From NCBI RefSeq assembly GCF_025567385.1, contig NZ_JAOQJU010000006.1, positions 62,001 through 126,000 of the forward strand: a stretch of DNA of 64,000 bases, written 5' to 3'. This document shows positions 52,965 to 60,997 of this stretch, in pieces (position 1 is the first letter of the stretch; every line of letters begins with the position of its first letter). This DNA comes from Claveliimonas acetigenes. Lineage in GTDB: Bacteria; Bacillota; Clostridia; Lachnospirales; Lachnospiraceae. Under the pieces are notes generated by a model that saw only the letters and a list, made by a program, of their open reading frames with translations, made no database searches and was not told where the DNA came from. Both the position numbers and the translations under genes were made by a program.

Positions 52965-53774
52965 TTATTTTACAAACTTCCGTGCCAGGCAGCTTATCAC
53001 TCCGGCGGCGCATAGGATAAACAAAGTGCGGTTTAGGGATCCATATACGTATAATGCTCCCTGTACGCCCTGAAGCGGCGCGGGTGAGACTGGTATTCTA
53101 GTGTAGGAATAGGAGGAAAGGACGGAGCCGATGTAAATAATCAGAAAAGATAATAATCCGTTCCCGGTGTCTGTCCGATGTCCGTTCCGGTCCTTGGCAG
53201 AACGTCCTCCGAATAATACGGCAAGGAATGCAATTCCTTCTATTAATAATGGAAGCAATGCAGTTCCAAGGTAGGCGGCAAGAATGTAATTCCTTTCTGC
53301 TATCATGGCGGATATGCTCCCGTATGGAAGGTAGTTGGCTTTGAAGTTCCATGCCAGAAGGATGGCAATTGCCGCAATCAGAACCAGCGTGATTGCGCGG
53401 AGCAAAAGAGAAGTCGTCTTGCCAAGTGTCTTCCCGGCGGCTTTGCCCCCGGACTTTAGTATCTTTGCTGCCGGAGAGAAAAGATTCGGAATCCGGCGGC
53501 TTTTCCGGCGATTCTTGCCTTCCCCGCGTGCTTTTTTCTGTGCTTCCATATATTTCTGTGTGTCAGTCGGACGCATAGGGCGGGTGCGGTTTTCTTCCAG
53601 ATAGTCAATGTCTTTCGTATCATCGTCAAGATCTGCCAGTTGAGAAAGTACATCTTTATAACCGTCGTTGGCAGGCTCTTCTGAAAAATCAGGCAGGTCG
53701 CCTTCGTATATTACTTCAAAATCTTCATCAAAAACACTTTTTGTTTTCTTGGTGTCTGTGTTATTCATACTCAT
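52965..53774 (-). CDS. Membrane protein of unknown function
   Basis: 269 residues. The first 110 are hydrophilic, acidic then strongly basic (KNRRKSRR), and about four transmembrane helices follow from residue 125 to the end. No family recognised. Start at 53774 behind GGGAGGG; a TTG 15 bases upstream is in frame but lies within the ribosome site. It is convergent with the broken MerR gene and divergent from yfcE. Confidence 0.65.
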   Translation of the reverse strand: MSMNNTDTKKTKSVFDEDFEVIYEGDLPDFSEEPANDGYKDVLSQLADLDDDTKDIDYLEENRTRPMRPTDTQKYMEAQKKARGEGKNRRKSRRIPNLFSPAAKILKSGGKAAGKTLGKTTSLLLRAITLVLIAAIAILLAWNFKANYLPYGSISAMIAERNYILAAYLGTALLPLLIEGIAFLAVLFGGRSAKDRNGHRTDTGNGLLSFLIIYIGSVLSSYSYTRIPVSPAPLQGVQGALYVYGSLNRTLFILCAAGVISCLARKFVK

Positions 53775-53883
53775 AAAAATCCCTCCCAAGGATGTATCTT
53801 ATTGTAGTACGTTTTGGGAGAGGACTCAAGAGAAGTTACAAAAACTTAACGAAGACGTAAGGATTTCTTTAGAAATGTCAGCC

Positions 53884-53912
53884 TTTACTTGTGAGAAGGA
53901 AAAGTATATACT
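53884..53912 (+). promoter_or_regulatory. Promoter of the yfcE-suf operon
   Basis: TTTACT (53884-53889), 17 bases, TATACT (53907-53912), about 40 bases before the yfcE start. Confidence 0.5.
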
Positions 53913-53954
53913 GATAATCAGTGGATAAAATGAATAAAAGAGGAACGATGGATT

Positions 53955-54518
53955 ATGAAGATAATGATAGCGTCAGACATTCACGGCAGCGCTTATTATT
54001 GCAGGAAGCTGCTTGAGAGATATAGAGAGGAGAAGCCGGAGAAGCTGCTTCTTCTTGGAGATATTCTTTATCACGGACCGAGAAATGCGCTCCCGAGAGA
54101 GTATGCGCCGACGGAAGTGATTCGTATGCTGAATGCCATAAAAGAAGAGATTCTCTGTGTGCGGGGCAACTGTGATACGGAAGTGGATCAGATGGTACTG
54201 GAATTTCCGATTATGGCGGAATACTGCATTCTTTATGACGCAGGCAGAATGATATTTGCTACCCACGGACATCAGTTTAATATGGAGAATCCGCCGATGT
54301 TAAAGGCGGGAGACGTACTTTTACATGGGCACACTCATATTCCGGCGGCAGAGCTGTTTGAGGGAAAGCTGTATGTCAATCCAGGATCTGTCTCTATTCC
54401 GAAAGCAGAAAGCGAACACAGTTATATGGTGCTGAAGGATGGCGTTTTCCAGTGGAAGAATTTGGATGGCAGAGGCTATAAGACATATACGTTAGAGAAG
54501 ATAGAAGGAGAGGATTAA
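53955..54518 (+). CDS. yfcE: YfcE-type metallophosphodiesterase
   Basis: 187 residues with the calcineurin-like metal motifs in order: Asp8-X-His10, LLLGDI, RGNCD, THGH and HGHTH. Related enzymes hydrolyse model phosphodiesters with manganese; the cellular substrate is unknown. It leads an apparent operon, 4 bases before the sufC-like gene. A link to iron-sulfur assembly is by position only. Confidence 0.88.
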   Translation: MKIMIASDIHGSAYYCRKLLERYREEKPEKLLLLGDILYHGPRNALPREYAPTEVIRMLNAIKEEILCVRGNCDTEVDQMVLEFPIMAEYCILYDAGRMIFATHGHQFNMENPPMLKAGDVLLHGHTHIPAAELFEGKLYVNPGSVSIPKAESEHSYMVLKDGVFQWKNLDGRGYKTYTLEKIEGED

Positions 54519-54522
54519 AGAT

Positions 54523-55242
54523 ATGCTGGAAGTAAAGAACCTGACTTTTAAGGTAAAGGAAAACGGGATAGACAGAAGCATTGTGGAGGATATAAGTTTT
54601 ACAGTAGAAAACGGTGAGATGCTGGTAATCACCGGCCCGAACGGGGGAGGGAAGTCTTCCCTGGCGAAGGTGCTTATGGGAATCGAGAAGGCAGATTCCG
54701 GGCAGATTATCCTGGATGGTGAGGATATCAGCGCTTATGATATTGACCATAGGGCAAATGCGGGAATCGGCTATGCATTTCAGCAGCCGCCCCGGTTTAA
54801 AGGAATGACGGTAGAGAGATTTCTTTCCCTGGCGGCAGGCAGACCGCTGACGGAGAATGAGGTATGTAAAATGCTGAGCGGCGTAGGTATCTGCGCGAGA
54901 GAATATCTGAAGCGGGAGGTGGATGGAACTCTGTCCGGCGGCGAGATGAAGCGCCTGGAGATTGCAACGGTGCTTGCCAAAGCTCATAAGCTGTGCATCT
55001 TTGATGAGCCGGAGGCGGGAATTGATTTATGGAGCTTTTCCATGCTGGTGAATCAGTTTGAGAAAATCCATAAGAAAAAAGAAGAGATGCTGATACTCAT
55101 TTCTCACCAGGAGAGAATTATCCGGATGGCAGATCGCATTATGGTGATTGAGGACGGCAGGATTAAAACCATTGGACCCAAGGATGAGGTTTTACCGGCG
55201 CTGCTTGATAAAGGCCCGGTCTGCACATGCATGGAATGCTAA
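54523..55242 (+). CDS. sufC: SufC-type ATPase for iron-sulfur cluster assembly
   Basis: 239-residue ABC-type ATPase without membrane segments. Walker A GPNGGGKSS, Q-loop FQQPP, signature LSGGEMKR and Walker B LCIFDEPEAGID are those of SufC. It drives the SufB-type scaffold encoded next. The C-terminal CTCMEC has three cysteines close together, unusual for SufC and possibly metal binding. Confidence 0.88.
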   Translation: MLEVKNLTFKVKENGIDRSIVEDISFTVENGEMLVITGPNGGGKSSLAKVLMGIEKADSGQIILDGEDISAYDIDHRANAGIGYAFQQPPRFKGMTVERFLSLAAGRPLTENEVCKMLSGVGICAREYLKREVDGTLSGGEMKRLEIATVLAKAHKLCIFDEPEAGIDLWSFSMLVNQFEKIHKKKEEMLILISHQERIIRMADRIMVIEDGRIKTIGPKDEVLPALLDKGPVCTCMEC

Positions 55243-55259
55243 GATAGGAGTGAAGAGAG

Positions 55260-56186
55260 ATGGCATTATTAGACAGAATTACGGAGAAAATATTAAAACA
55301 AATTGATGGCGCCGGATTTAAGCAGGAGGGCGCTTATAATCTGAGACATAACGGGATTGCTCTCTGCCATGGAGATAGTGAGCATATTAAGATTAAGAAG
55401 AAGGAAGACAAGCCGGGGATTGACGTGTATATTGACGGCAGGACAAAAGGAGAACAGGTACACATCCCGGTAGTAGTGGATGCTTCCGGTATGACAGATG
55501 TGGTATACAATGATTTTTTTGTAGAAGAAGGCGCTGAAGTTACGATTGTAGCCGGATGTGGTATCCATAACAGTGGATGTAATGAGAGCCGCCATGATGG
55601 AATCCATACATTCCATGTAGGAAAAGGCGCGAATGTGCGCTATGAAGAGAAGCATTATGGAGAAGGGGAAGGCAGTGGAGCAAGAGTTCTGAATCCGGTG
55701 ACGAAGATTATTCTGGAGGAAGATGCAATTTTCACCCTGGATACGGCGCAGATAAAGGGAGTGGATTCTACACAGCGGGAAACGGATGTGGTATTGGGGA
55801 AAAATGCCAGATTATATGTGATGGAGAAGCTGATGACCCACGATAACCAGACGGCGGAGTCAAATATGGAAGTACAGTTGAATGGCGAGGGGAGTTCAGC
55901 GCAGATAGTATCCCGGTCGGTGGCAAAGGGAAATTCCAGACAGGTCTTCCATCCGAAGGCTGTAGGAAATGCGGGATGCCACGCACACGTACAGTGCGAT
56001 TCCATTATTATGGATCATGCAGAGGTCAGCTCTATCCCGGAAATCAATGCCCGGCATCTGGATGCAGCGATTGTACATGAGGCTGCAATCGGAAGAATTA
56101 ATGATGAGCAGCTTGTAAAGCTCCGTACGCTGGGAATGTCGGAAGAAGAGGCGGAAGGCGTAATTGTGGAAGCTTTCCTGAATTAA
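55260..56186 (+). CDS. SufB/SufD-like scaffold of a minimal SUF system
   Basis: 308 residues, shorter than SufB (about 470). The beta-helix core has repeated strands ending in HPKAVGNAGCHAHVQCDSIIM and SSIPEINARHLDAAIVHEAAIGRI, the SufBD signature region. Together with the SufC-type gene 17 bases upstream it forms the two-gene layout of the minimal SUF (SMS-like) systems of anaerobes and archaea. No SufS, SufU or SufD is nearby; the sulfur source is not visible. Confidence 0.85.
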   Translation: MALLDRITEKILKQIDGAGFKQEGAYNLRHNGIALCHGDSEHIKIKKKEDKPGIDVYIDGRTKGEQVHIPVVVDASGMTDVVYNDFFVEEGAEVTIVAGCGIHNSGCNESRHDGIHTFHVGKGANVRYEEKHYGEGEGSGARVLNPVTKIILEEDAIFTLDTAQIKGVDSTQRETDVVLGKNARLYVMEKLMTHDNQTAESNMEVQLNGEGSSAQIVSRSVAKGNSRQVFHPKAVGNAGCHAHVQCDSIIMDHAEVSSIPEINARHLDAAIVHEAAIGRINDEQLVKLRTLGMSEEEAEGVIVEAFLN

Positions 56187-56226
56187 GCTTTCCGGAATAA
56201 GAGAATAAAACGAAAGAGAGAAGACT

Positions 56227-57135
56227 ATGAAACTAAGGAAAAAACTGAGAACAATGGGGAAGGCTTTGAAGATGGAGCGTGAAGAGCACAGAAGTTCTTT
56301 TATTGTGTATGTAACCTTACGTTTGCTCGTCATTGCTGTAATGATTCTGCAGATATTTAACCGGAACTTTGAAAATGTATTTTTGTGCGTGCTGACACTT
56401 CTGCTTTTAATCGTTCCCAGCTTCCTTCAGGTAAATCTTAAGATAGAGCTTCCTACAGGGCTGGAGATTATCCTGTTGATTTTCATATTTGCGGCGGAGA
56501 TTCTGGGAGAGATACAGGAATATTATATTAAATTTCCGATGTGGGATACGATTCTTCATACCTTGAATGGTTTTTTGATGGCGGCAATCGGCTTTTCTCT
56601 GGTGGATATTTTGAACAGAAATGAAAAATTTTCGTTTAAATTATCGCCTGTATTTATGGCGATAGTAGCCTTCTGTTTTTCGATGACAATAGGGGTAATA
56701 TGGGAATTTTTTGAGTTTGGTATGGATCAGTTTTTTCATCTGGATATGCAGAAAGATACCATTGTACATAGTATATCCTCTGTGATGTTGGATCCGGCGG
56801 GTGGAAATACGCCGACCGGCATTAACAATATCTATGATGTGGCGGTAAATGGAGAAAGCCTGGGGCTGGGCGGCTACCTGGATATCGGCCTGATTGATAC
56901 GATGAAGGATTTGCTTGTCAATTTCATTGGGGCAGTTGTTTTTTCTGTCATCGGTTTCTTCTATATAAAGAACCGGGGAAAAGGAAGATTTGCCGGTAAG
57001 CTGATTCCACATGTGAAGAGTAAGGATGCAGACTTCCTGAAAAGGGCAGAGGAAGAAGAAGAGCTGGAGGAGGCGCTGAGGAAGATGGAGGAAGAGAGCA
57101 GGCTGAAGAAAGGGAAAAAAACGGACTGCCGTTAG
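56227..57135 (+). CDS. YjdF/DUF2238-like membrane protein
   Basis: 302 residues with about six transmembrane helices, a WDTILHTLNG segment and GVIWEFFEFGMDQF, which recall the DUF2238/YjdF family of unknown function. The C-terminus is a highly charged, Glu-rich coiled-coil-like tail. It lies 40 bases after the SufB-like gene and is probably in the same operon. Confidence 0.65.
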   Translation: MKLRKKLRTMGKALKMEREEHRSSFIVYVTLRLLVIAVMILQIFNRNFENVFLCVLTLLLLIVPSFLQVNLKIELPTGLEIILLIFIFAAEILGEIQEYYIKFPMWDTILHTLNGFLMAAIGFSLVDILNRNEKFSFKLSPVFMAIVAFCFSMTIGVIWEFFEFGMDQFFHLDMQKDTIVHSISSVMLDPAGGNTPTGINNIYDVAVNGESLGLGGYLDIGLIDTMKDLLVNFIGAVVFSVIGFFYIKNRGKGRFAGKLIPHVKSKDADFLKRAEEEEELEEALRKMEEESRLKKGKKTDCR

Positions 57136-57145
57136 CGGCAGCCCG
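57113..57145 (-). terminator. Terminator of the TrpB2 gene
   Basis: On the minus strand CTGCCG, CTAA, CGGCAG is a perfect hairpin followed by TCCGTTTTTTT. It overlaps the end of the convergent YjdF-like gene. Confidence 0.75.
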
Positions 57146-57157
57146 ATAATTCAGAAT

Positions 57158-58534
57158 TTAGTCTACTTTCGGTAATCCTGCAAATCCAACAGCAAGATCT
57201 TCGTCTGTTGGGATGTAATCTGACATTTCCCCGTCGTTGTATTTACCATATGCTACCATATCGAAGTATCCGGTTCCGGTGAGGCCGAAGACAATTGTCT
57301 TTGCTTCGCCGGTTTCTTTGCATTTCAGGGCTTCGTCCATGGCTACCTTGATTGCATGGCTGCTTTCCGGTGCGGGAAGGATTCCTTCGATGCGTGCAAA
57401 TTTGGTTGCCGCCTCGAAAACGGAGGTCTGCTCTACAGATACGGCTTCCATGAGTCCGTCATCATACAGCTGGGAGAGTACAGAACTCATGCCATGGTAG
57501 CGGAGACCGCCTGCGTGGTTTGGAGACGGGATGAATCCGCTGCCCAGGGTGTACATTTTTGCCAGCGGGCATACCATTCCGGTATCACAGAAATCATAAG
57601 CATATTTTCCGCGAGTAAGGCTGGGGCAGCTTGCCGGTTCTACGGCGATGATACGGTAATCTTTCTCGCCTTTTAACTTCTCTCCCATGAATGGGGAAAT
57701 GAGTCCGCCCAGGTTAGAACCGCCTCCGGCGCAGCCGATGATGATGTCCGGAGTGATGCCGTATTTGTCAAGAGCAGCTTTCGTTTCCAGACCGATAACA
57801 GACTGGTGCAGGAGAACCTGGGAAAGAACGGAGCCAAGCACGTAGCGGTAGCCTTCGTGGGTGGTTGCGTCTTCCACAGCTTCGGAAATCGCACAGCCCA
57901 GGCTTCCGGAGGTTCCCGGGTGCTCTGCTAAAATCTTGCGGCCCACCTGGGTAGATTCTGATGGGGAAGGCGTTACATTTGCCCCATAAGTACGCATAAC
58001 TTCCCGGCGGAAAGGCTTCTGTTCATAGGAGCATTTTACCATGTATACCCTACAGTCAAGACCAAGATAAGCACATGCCATAGAGAGGGCAGTTCCCCAC
58101 TGACCCGCTCCGGTCTCGGTGGTGACGCCTTTGAGTCCCTGCTTTTTTGCGTAGTATGCCTGGGCAATAGCTGAATTTAACTTGTGGCTTCCGGAGGTAT
58201 TGTTCCCCTCGAACTTGTAGTAGATTTTGGCCGGTGTATCCAGCGCCTTTTCCAGGCAGTATGCGCGCACCAGCGGAGAGGGGCGGTACATTTTATAAAA
58301 GTCCTGGATTTCCTGCGGAATGTCAAAATATGCGGTCGTGTCATCTAACTCCTGTTTTACCAGTTCATCGCAGAAGACGTGGTTAAGTTCTTCTGCAGTC
58401 ATGGGTTTTAACGTACCCGGGTTTAAAAGCGGTGCGGGCTTATTCTTCATATCAGCCCGGACGTTGTACCACTGCTTTGGCCTTTCACTTTCTTCTAAGT
58501 AAATTTTGTAAGGGATTTTGTTGTTGTCTGTCAT
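57158..58534 (-). CDS. trpB: Tryptophan synthase beta chain, TrpB2 type
   Basis: 458 residues, longer than the classic TrpB1 (about 400), as usual for the TrpB2 group. The PLP lysine is Lys118 in GSHKLN, TETGAGQWGTALS and GCAGGGSNLGG follow as phosphate-binding and cofactor loops. It joins indole and serine to make tryptophan; TrpB2 enzymes often act without TrpA, and no trpA is here. A tryptophan T-box precedes it, so expression rises when uncharged tRNA-Trp accumulates. It may salvage indole made by other gut microbes; that is inference. Confidence 0.92.
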   Translation of the reverse strand: MTDNNKIPYKIYLEESERPKQWYNVRADMKNKPAPLLNPGTLKPMTAEELNHVFCDELVKQELDDTTAYFDIPQEIQDFYKMYRPSPLVRAYCLEKALDTPAKIYYKFEGNNTSGSHKLNSAIAQAYYAKKQGLKGVTTETGAGQWGTALSMACAYLGLDCRVYMVKCSYEQKPFRREVMRTYGANVTPSPSESTQVGRKILAEHPGTSGSLGCAISEAVEDATTHEGYRYVLGSVLSQVLLHQSVIGLETKAALDKYGITPDIIIGCAGGGSNLGGLISPFMGEKLKGEKDYRIIAVEPASCPSLTRGKYAYDFCDTGMVCPLAKMYTLGSGFIPSPNHAGGLRYHGMSSVLSQLYDDGLMEAVSVEQTSVFEAATKFARIEGILPAPESSHAIKVAMDEALKCKETGEAKTIVFGLTGTGYFDMVAYGKYNDGEMSDYIPTDEDLAVGFAGLPKVD

Positions 58535-58616
58535 GATTTTTTACCTTCCTTTCAAATATTGAATTGGATAGTACATCTTGTGGAGCGTCTTATAAGGAAA
58601 ATGAAAACTTTCCTAC

Positions 58617-58937
58617 ATACAAAAAACTCCTGTCCTATGTATTTCATAGGACAGGAGATATTCCTGCGGTGCCACCTATATTCACTCTGTATACTTCCTG
58701 TGGGAAGCCTGCCAGCTTTCCAATGCTTTCATATAACAGAATGCTCTCAGCCATGTACTATCATACATGTTCCGGGATAACGGTCGGAAGCCGTCGCCCC
58801 TACGTCAGCGGATGCTGATTTCAGTTTGCCCTCACAAGTCCATTCACCCTGACTGATATTCTTACGGTTCCACCAATCCGTAATTCTCTGGTAATACGCC
58901 GTCAAGACTACTACTCTTGCTCATCGGTTCTTGCTTT
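58617..58937 (-). promoter_or_regulatory. T-box leader, tryptophan specifier
   Basis: All T-box landmarks are present on the minus strand: AGTAGTA and CAGAGA motifs at the 5' part, a TTGGTGGAA loop in stem I, GAATGGAC with specifier codon TGG (58840-58842), and the antiterminator bulge GGTGGCACCGC (58666-58676). The final terminator pairs CTCCTGTCCTATG (58627-58639) with its complement up to 58657 and ends in a T-run. Binding of uncharged tRNA-Trp would favour the antiterminator and allow trpB transcription. Confidence 0.93.
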
Positions 58938-58943
58938 TGCTTT

Positions 58944-58972
58944 ATTATAGTGCCGCGGAGGGAGGATGTCAA
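58944..58972 (-). promoter_or_regulatory. Promoter of the T-box-trpB unit
   Basis: On the minus strand TTGACA (58967-58972), 17 bases, TATAAT (58944-58949): a perfect consensus promoter, so regulation falls to the T-box. Confidence 0.9.
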
Positions 58973-59035
58973 GAAAAAAAAGTAAAAAAATAAACAAAAA
59001 AGATAGAAAAATCAAGGGCTTTTTATGTGAAAGTG

Positions 59036-59044
59036 TGATATACT
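59036..59044 (+). promoter_or_regulatory. Extended -10 promoter of the secreted GH43 gene
   Basis: TGATATACT is an extended -10 element about 30 bases before the ATG at 59075; no clear -35 box is seen. It supports the start at 59075 over the in-frame ATG at 59048, which would lie at the transcript start. Confidence 0.5.
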
Positions 59045-59074
59045 TAATTGACTATATGTAAAGGAGGAGTTTTT

Positions 59075-60982
59075 ATGAAAGGAAAGAAACTATTGGCAGC
59101 AATCCTTGCAGTTTCCATGATTCCTGTTTCTGCAATAGCAGTTTCTGCGATTGACAGCAAATCGGATGAAAAGCAGCTGCAGGTGCCTGTCGAGACAACG
59201 CTTGCGAAGAGCGAGCTTGGCAACCCGTTCCTCGGATTTGACGAGAATGGAAACAGAGTATATGGCGGTGATCCGTCTATTTTAGTAGATGGAGATACGG
59301 TATATGCTTATGTTGGTAATGATACGGCGAGCGGGGAAGGCTATTGGATGCCAAACTGGAGATGCTATTCTTCTACCGATATGGTGAATTGGAAGTATGA
59401 GAGTATTATTATGGAGAACGGTGATGTTTCATGGGCAGCGAACAATCATGAAGCATGGGCGGCTCAGGTAATGAAGTATAAGGATAAGTATTATTTCTAT
59501 TACTGCACAGAAGGAAACAGCAGCGTGAACGGCGGCAAATGTATTGGTGTTGCCGTATCTGACAGCCCGACAGGACCATTTACCGATATTGGTAAACCGT
59601 TGGTAAGAAATATTGATACACCAAATGGAGTACATACCTGGGAAGACATTGACCCGACTGCCTGGATTGAGACGGTAGACGGCGTGGAACACCGTGTTCT
59701 TGGCTGGGGTAACAACCGTTTCTTTAACTGTGAGCTGAATGAAGATATGATCTCCATCAAAGACAGAGATGGTAATCCTAATAATTTGTCTGTCGGCTAT
59801 GGTTCTGGCTATGATATTTCTATTGGAAGAATTAATGGTGTGGACAGAAAGCAGGGCATGAATGACAGTAACTCTACATGGACCGCTGATGATGGCAGGA
59901 CTTATTTCTATACTGAGGCACCGTATTACTTCCGCCGTCAGGACGAGAATGGCAATTACTATGGCAAGTATTATATGTTCTTTGCGACGAACTGGCGTGA
60001 AGAGATGGCATATGCTACCTGTGATACCTATGAGCAGTTCTTGAATAATGACTGGACGTTTGGTGGAAGGATTATGACGCCGACGGCAACAGCAAATACA
60101 AACCACATGGCAGTATTTACTTTTAAGGGACAGGATTATTTTGTATACCATAATGGTACACTTCCGCACGGAAGCGGATACCGCCGTGTTGCATGTGTAG
60201 AAGAACTGAATATTAATGAGGATGGTTCTATTGATCTGTTTACAGAGACATCGACAGGTATCTCAGGTGTGAGCACGCAGATTACGGATGCAACAGGCGC
60301 ATATATTGCACACAATGAATTTACCAATACAACAAATGACGGTGAATACCCGAAGGTAGGTAATAATGCGCAGCAGGTTCTGGTAAGTGATGATGCGAAG
60401 GAAGACGACGCAAAATGGGAACTGGAATTAGGCCTGGCAGATCCGGATAATGACGCATATGTATCTATCCAGTCTTATAATAAGCCTGGTATGTATATTA
60501 CAGTAGAAGATTCCGGTGAGGTTACTCTTGCGCAGCATTGGGATGACAATGATACTGGAAGAGCGAAAATTACATTCCGCACGCTGGAAGGCTTTGCAGG
60601 ATATGGCGTGACATTTGAGAGTGTCTATAAGCCGGGATACTATCTGGCAAGCGTTGACGGTGATTTGGTTCTTACCAAGAATCCGGCGGCAGAGGCATGC
60701 TCATTCAACGTAGATACAGATTCTGAGGTTTCTTCTATGAAAGTACAGAAGACAAAACGTATGTATACAGTAGGAAGTGAACTGAATACGGATGATATTC
60801 GTATTAAAGCAACCTATGAAAATGGCGATACAAGATGGATTACAGATTTCACTACAGATGCTGATGAGATTGATATGAGCAAAGCCGGAAATAAGACTCT
60901 GACGGTTACTTATACCGAGGATGGCAAGACGCTGACAGAGAAGATTACGATCCGGGTAGTTGAAAAAGGTAAGACATTATAA
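59075..60982 (+). CDS. Secreted GH43 glycoside hydrolase with AbfB-like and Ig-like domains
   Basis: 635 residues. Signal peptide to about residue 27. The GH43 propeller (about 45-370) has the three carboxylates Asp66 (GGDPS), Asp193 (DIDPTAW) and Glu281 (YTEAPYY). An AbfB-like (family 42 carbohydrate-binding) domain with YVSIQSYNKPGMYI and YYLASVDGDL follows, suggesting arabinose side chains as target, then a Big_3 Ig-like domain at the end. No SLH domain or sorting signal, so it is probably released or held by partners. Start behind AAAGGAGGAG. It is followed after 15 bases by the LamG/SLH protein gene. Confidence 0.85.
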   Translation: MKGKKLLAAILAVSMIPVSAIAVSAIDSKSDEKQLQVPVETTLAKSELGNPFLGFDENGNRVYGGDPSILVDGDTVYAYVGNDTASGEGYWMPNWRCYSSTDMVNWKYESIIMENGDVSWAANNHEAWAAQVMKYKDKYYFYYCTEGNSSVNGGKCIGVAVSDSPTGPFTDIGKPLVRNIDTPNGVHTWEDIDPTAWIETVDGVEHRVLGWGNNRFFNCELNEDMISIKDRDGNPNNLSVGYGSGYDISIGRINGVDRKQGMNDSNSTWTADDGRTYFYTEAPYYFRRQDENGNYYGKYYMFFATNWREEMAYATCDTYEQFLNNDWTFGGRIMTPTATANTNHMAVFTFKGQDYFVYHNGTLPHGSGYRRVACVEELNINEDGSIDLFTETSTGISGVSTQITDATGAYIAHNEFTNTTNDGEYPKVGNNAQQVLVSDDAKEDDAKWELELGLADPDNDAYVSIQSYNKPGMYITVEDSGEVTLAQHWDDNDTGRAKITFRTLEGFAGYGVTFESVYKPGYYLASVDGDLVLTKNPAAEACSFNVDTDSEVSSMKVQKTKRMYTVGSELNTDDIRIKATYENGDTRWITDFTTDADEIDMSKAGNKTLTVTYTEDGKTLTEKITIRVVEKGKTL

Positions 60983-60997
60983 AGGAGGGGCATTATT

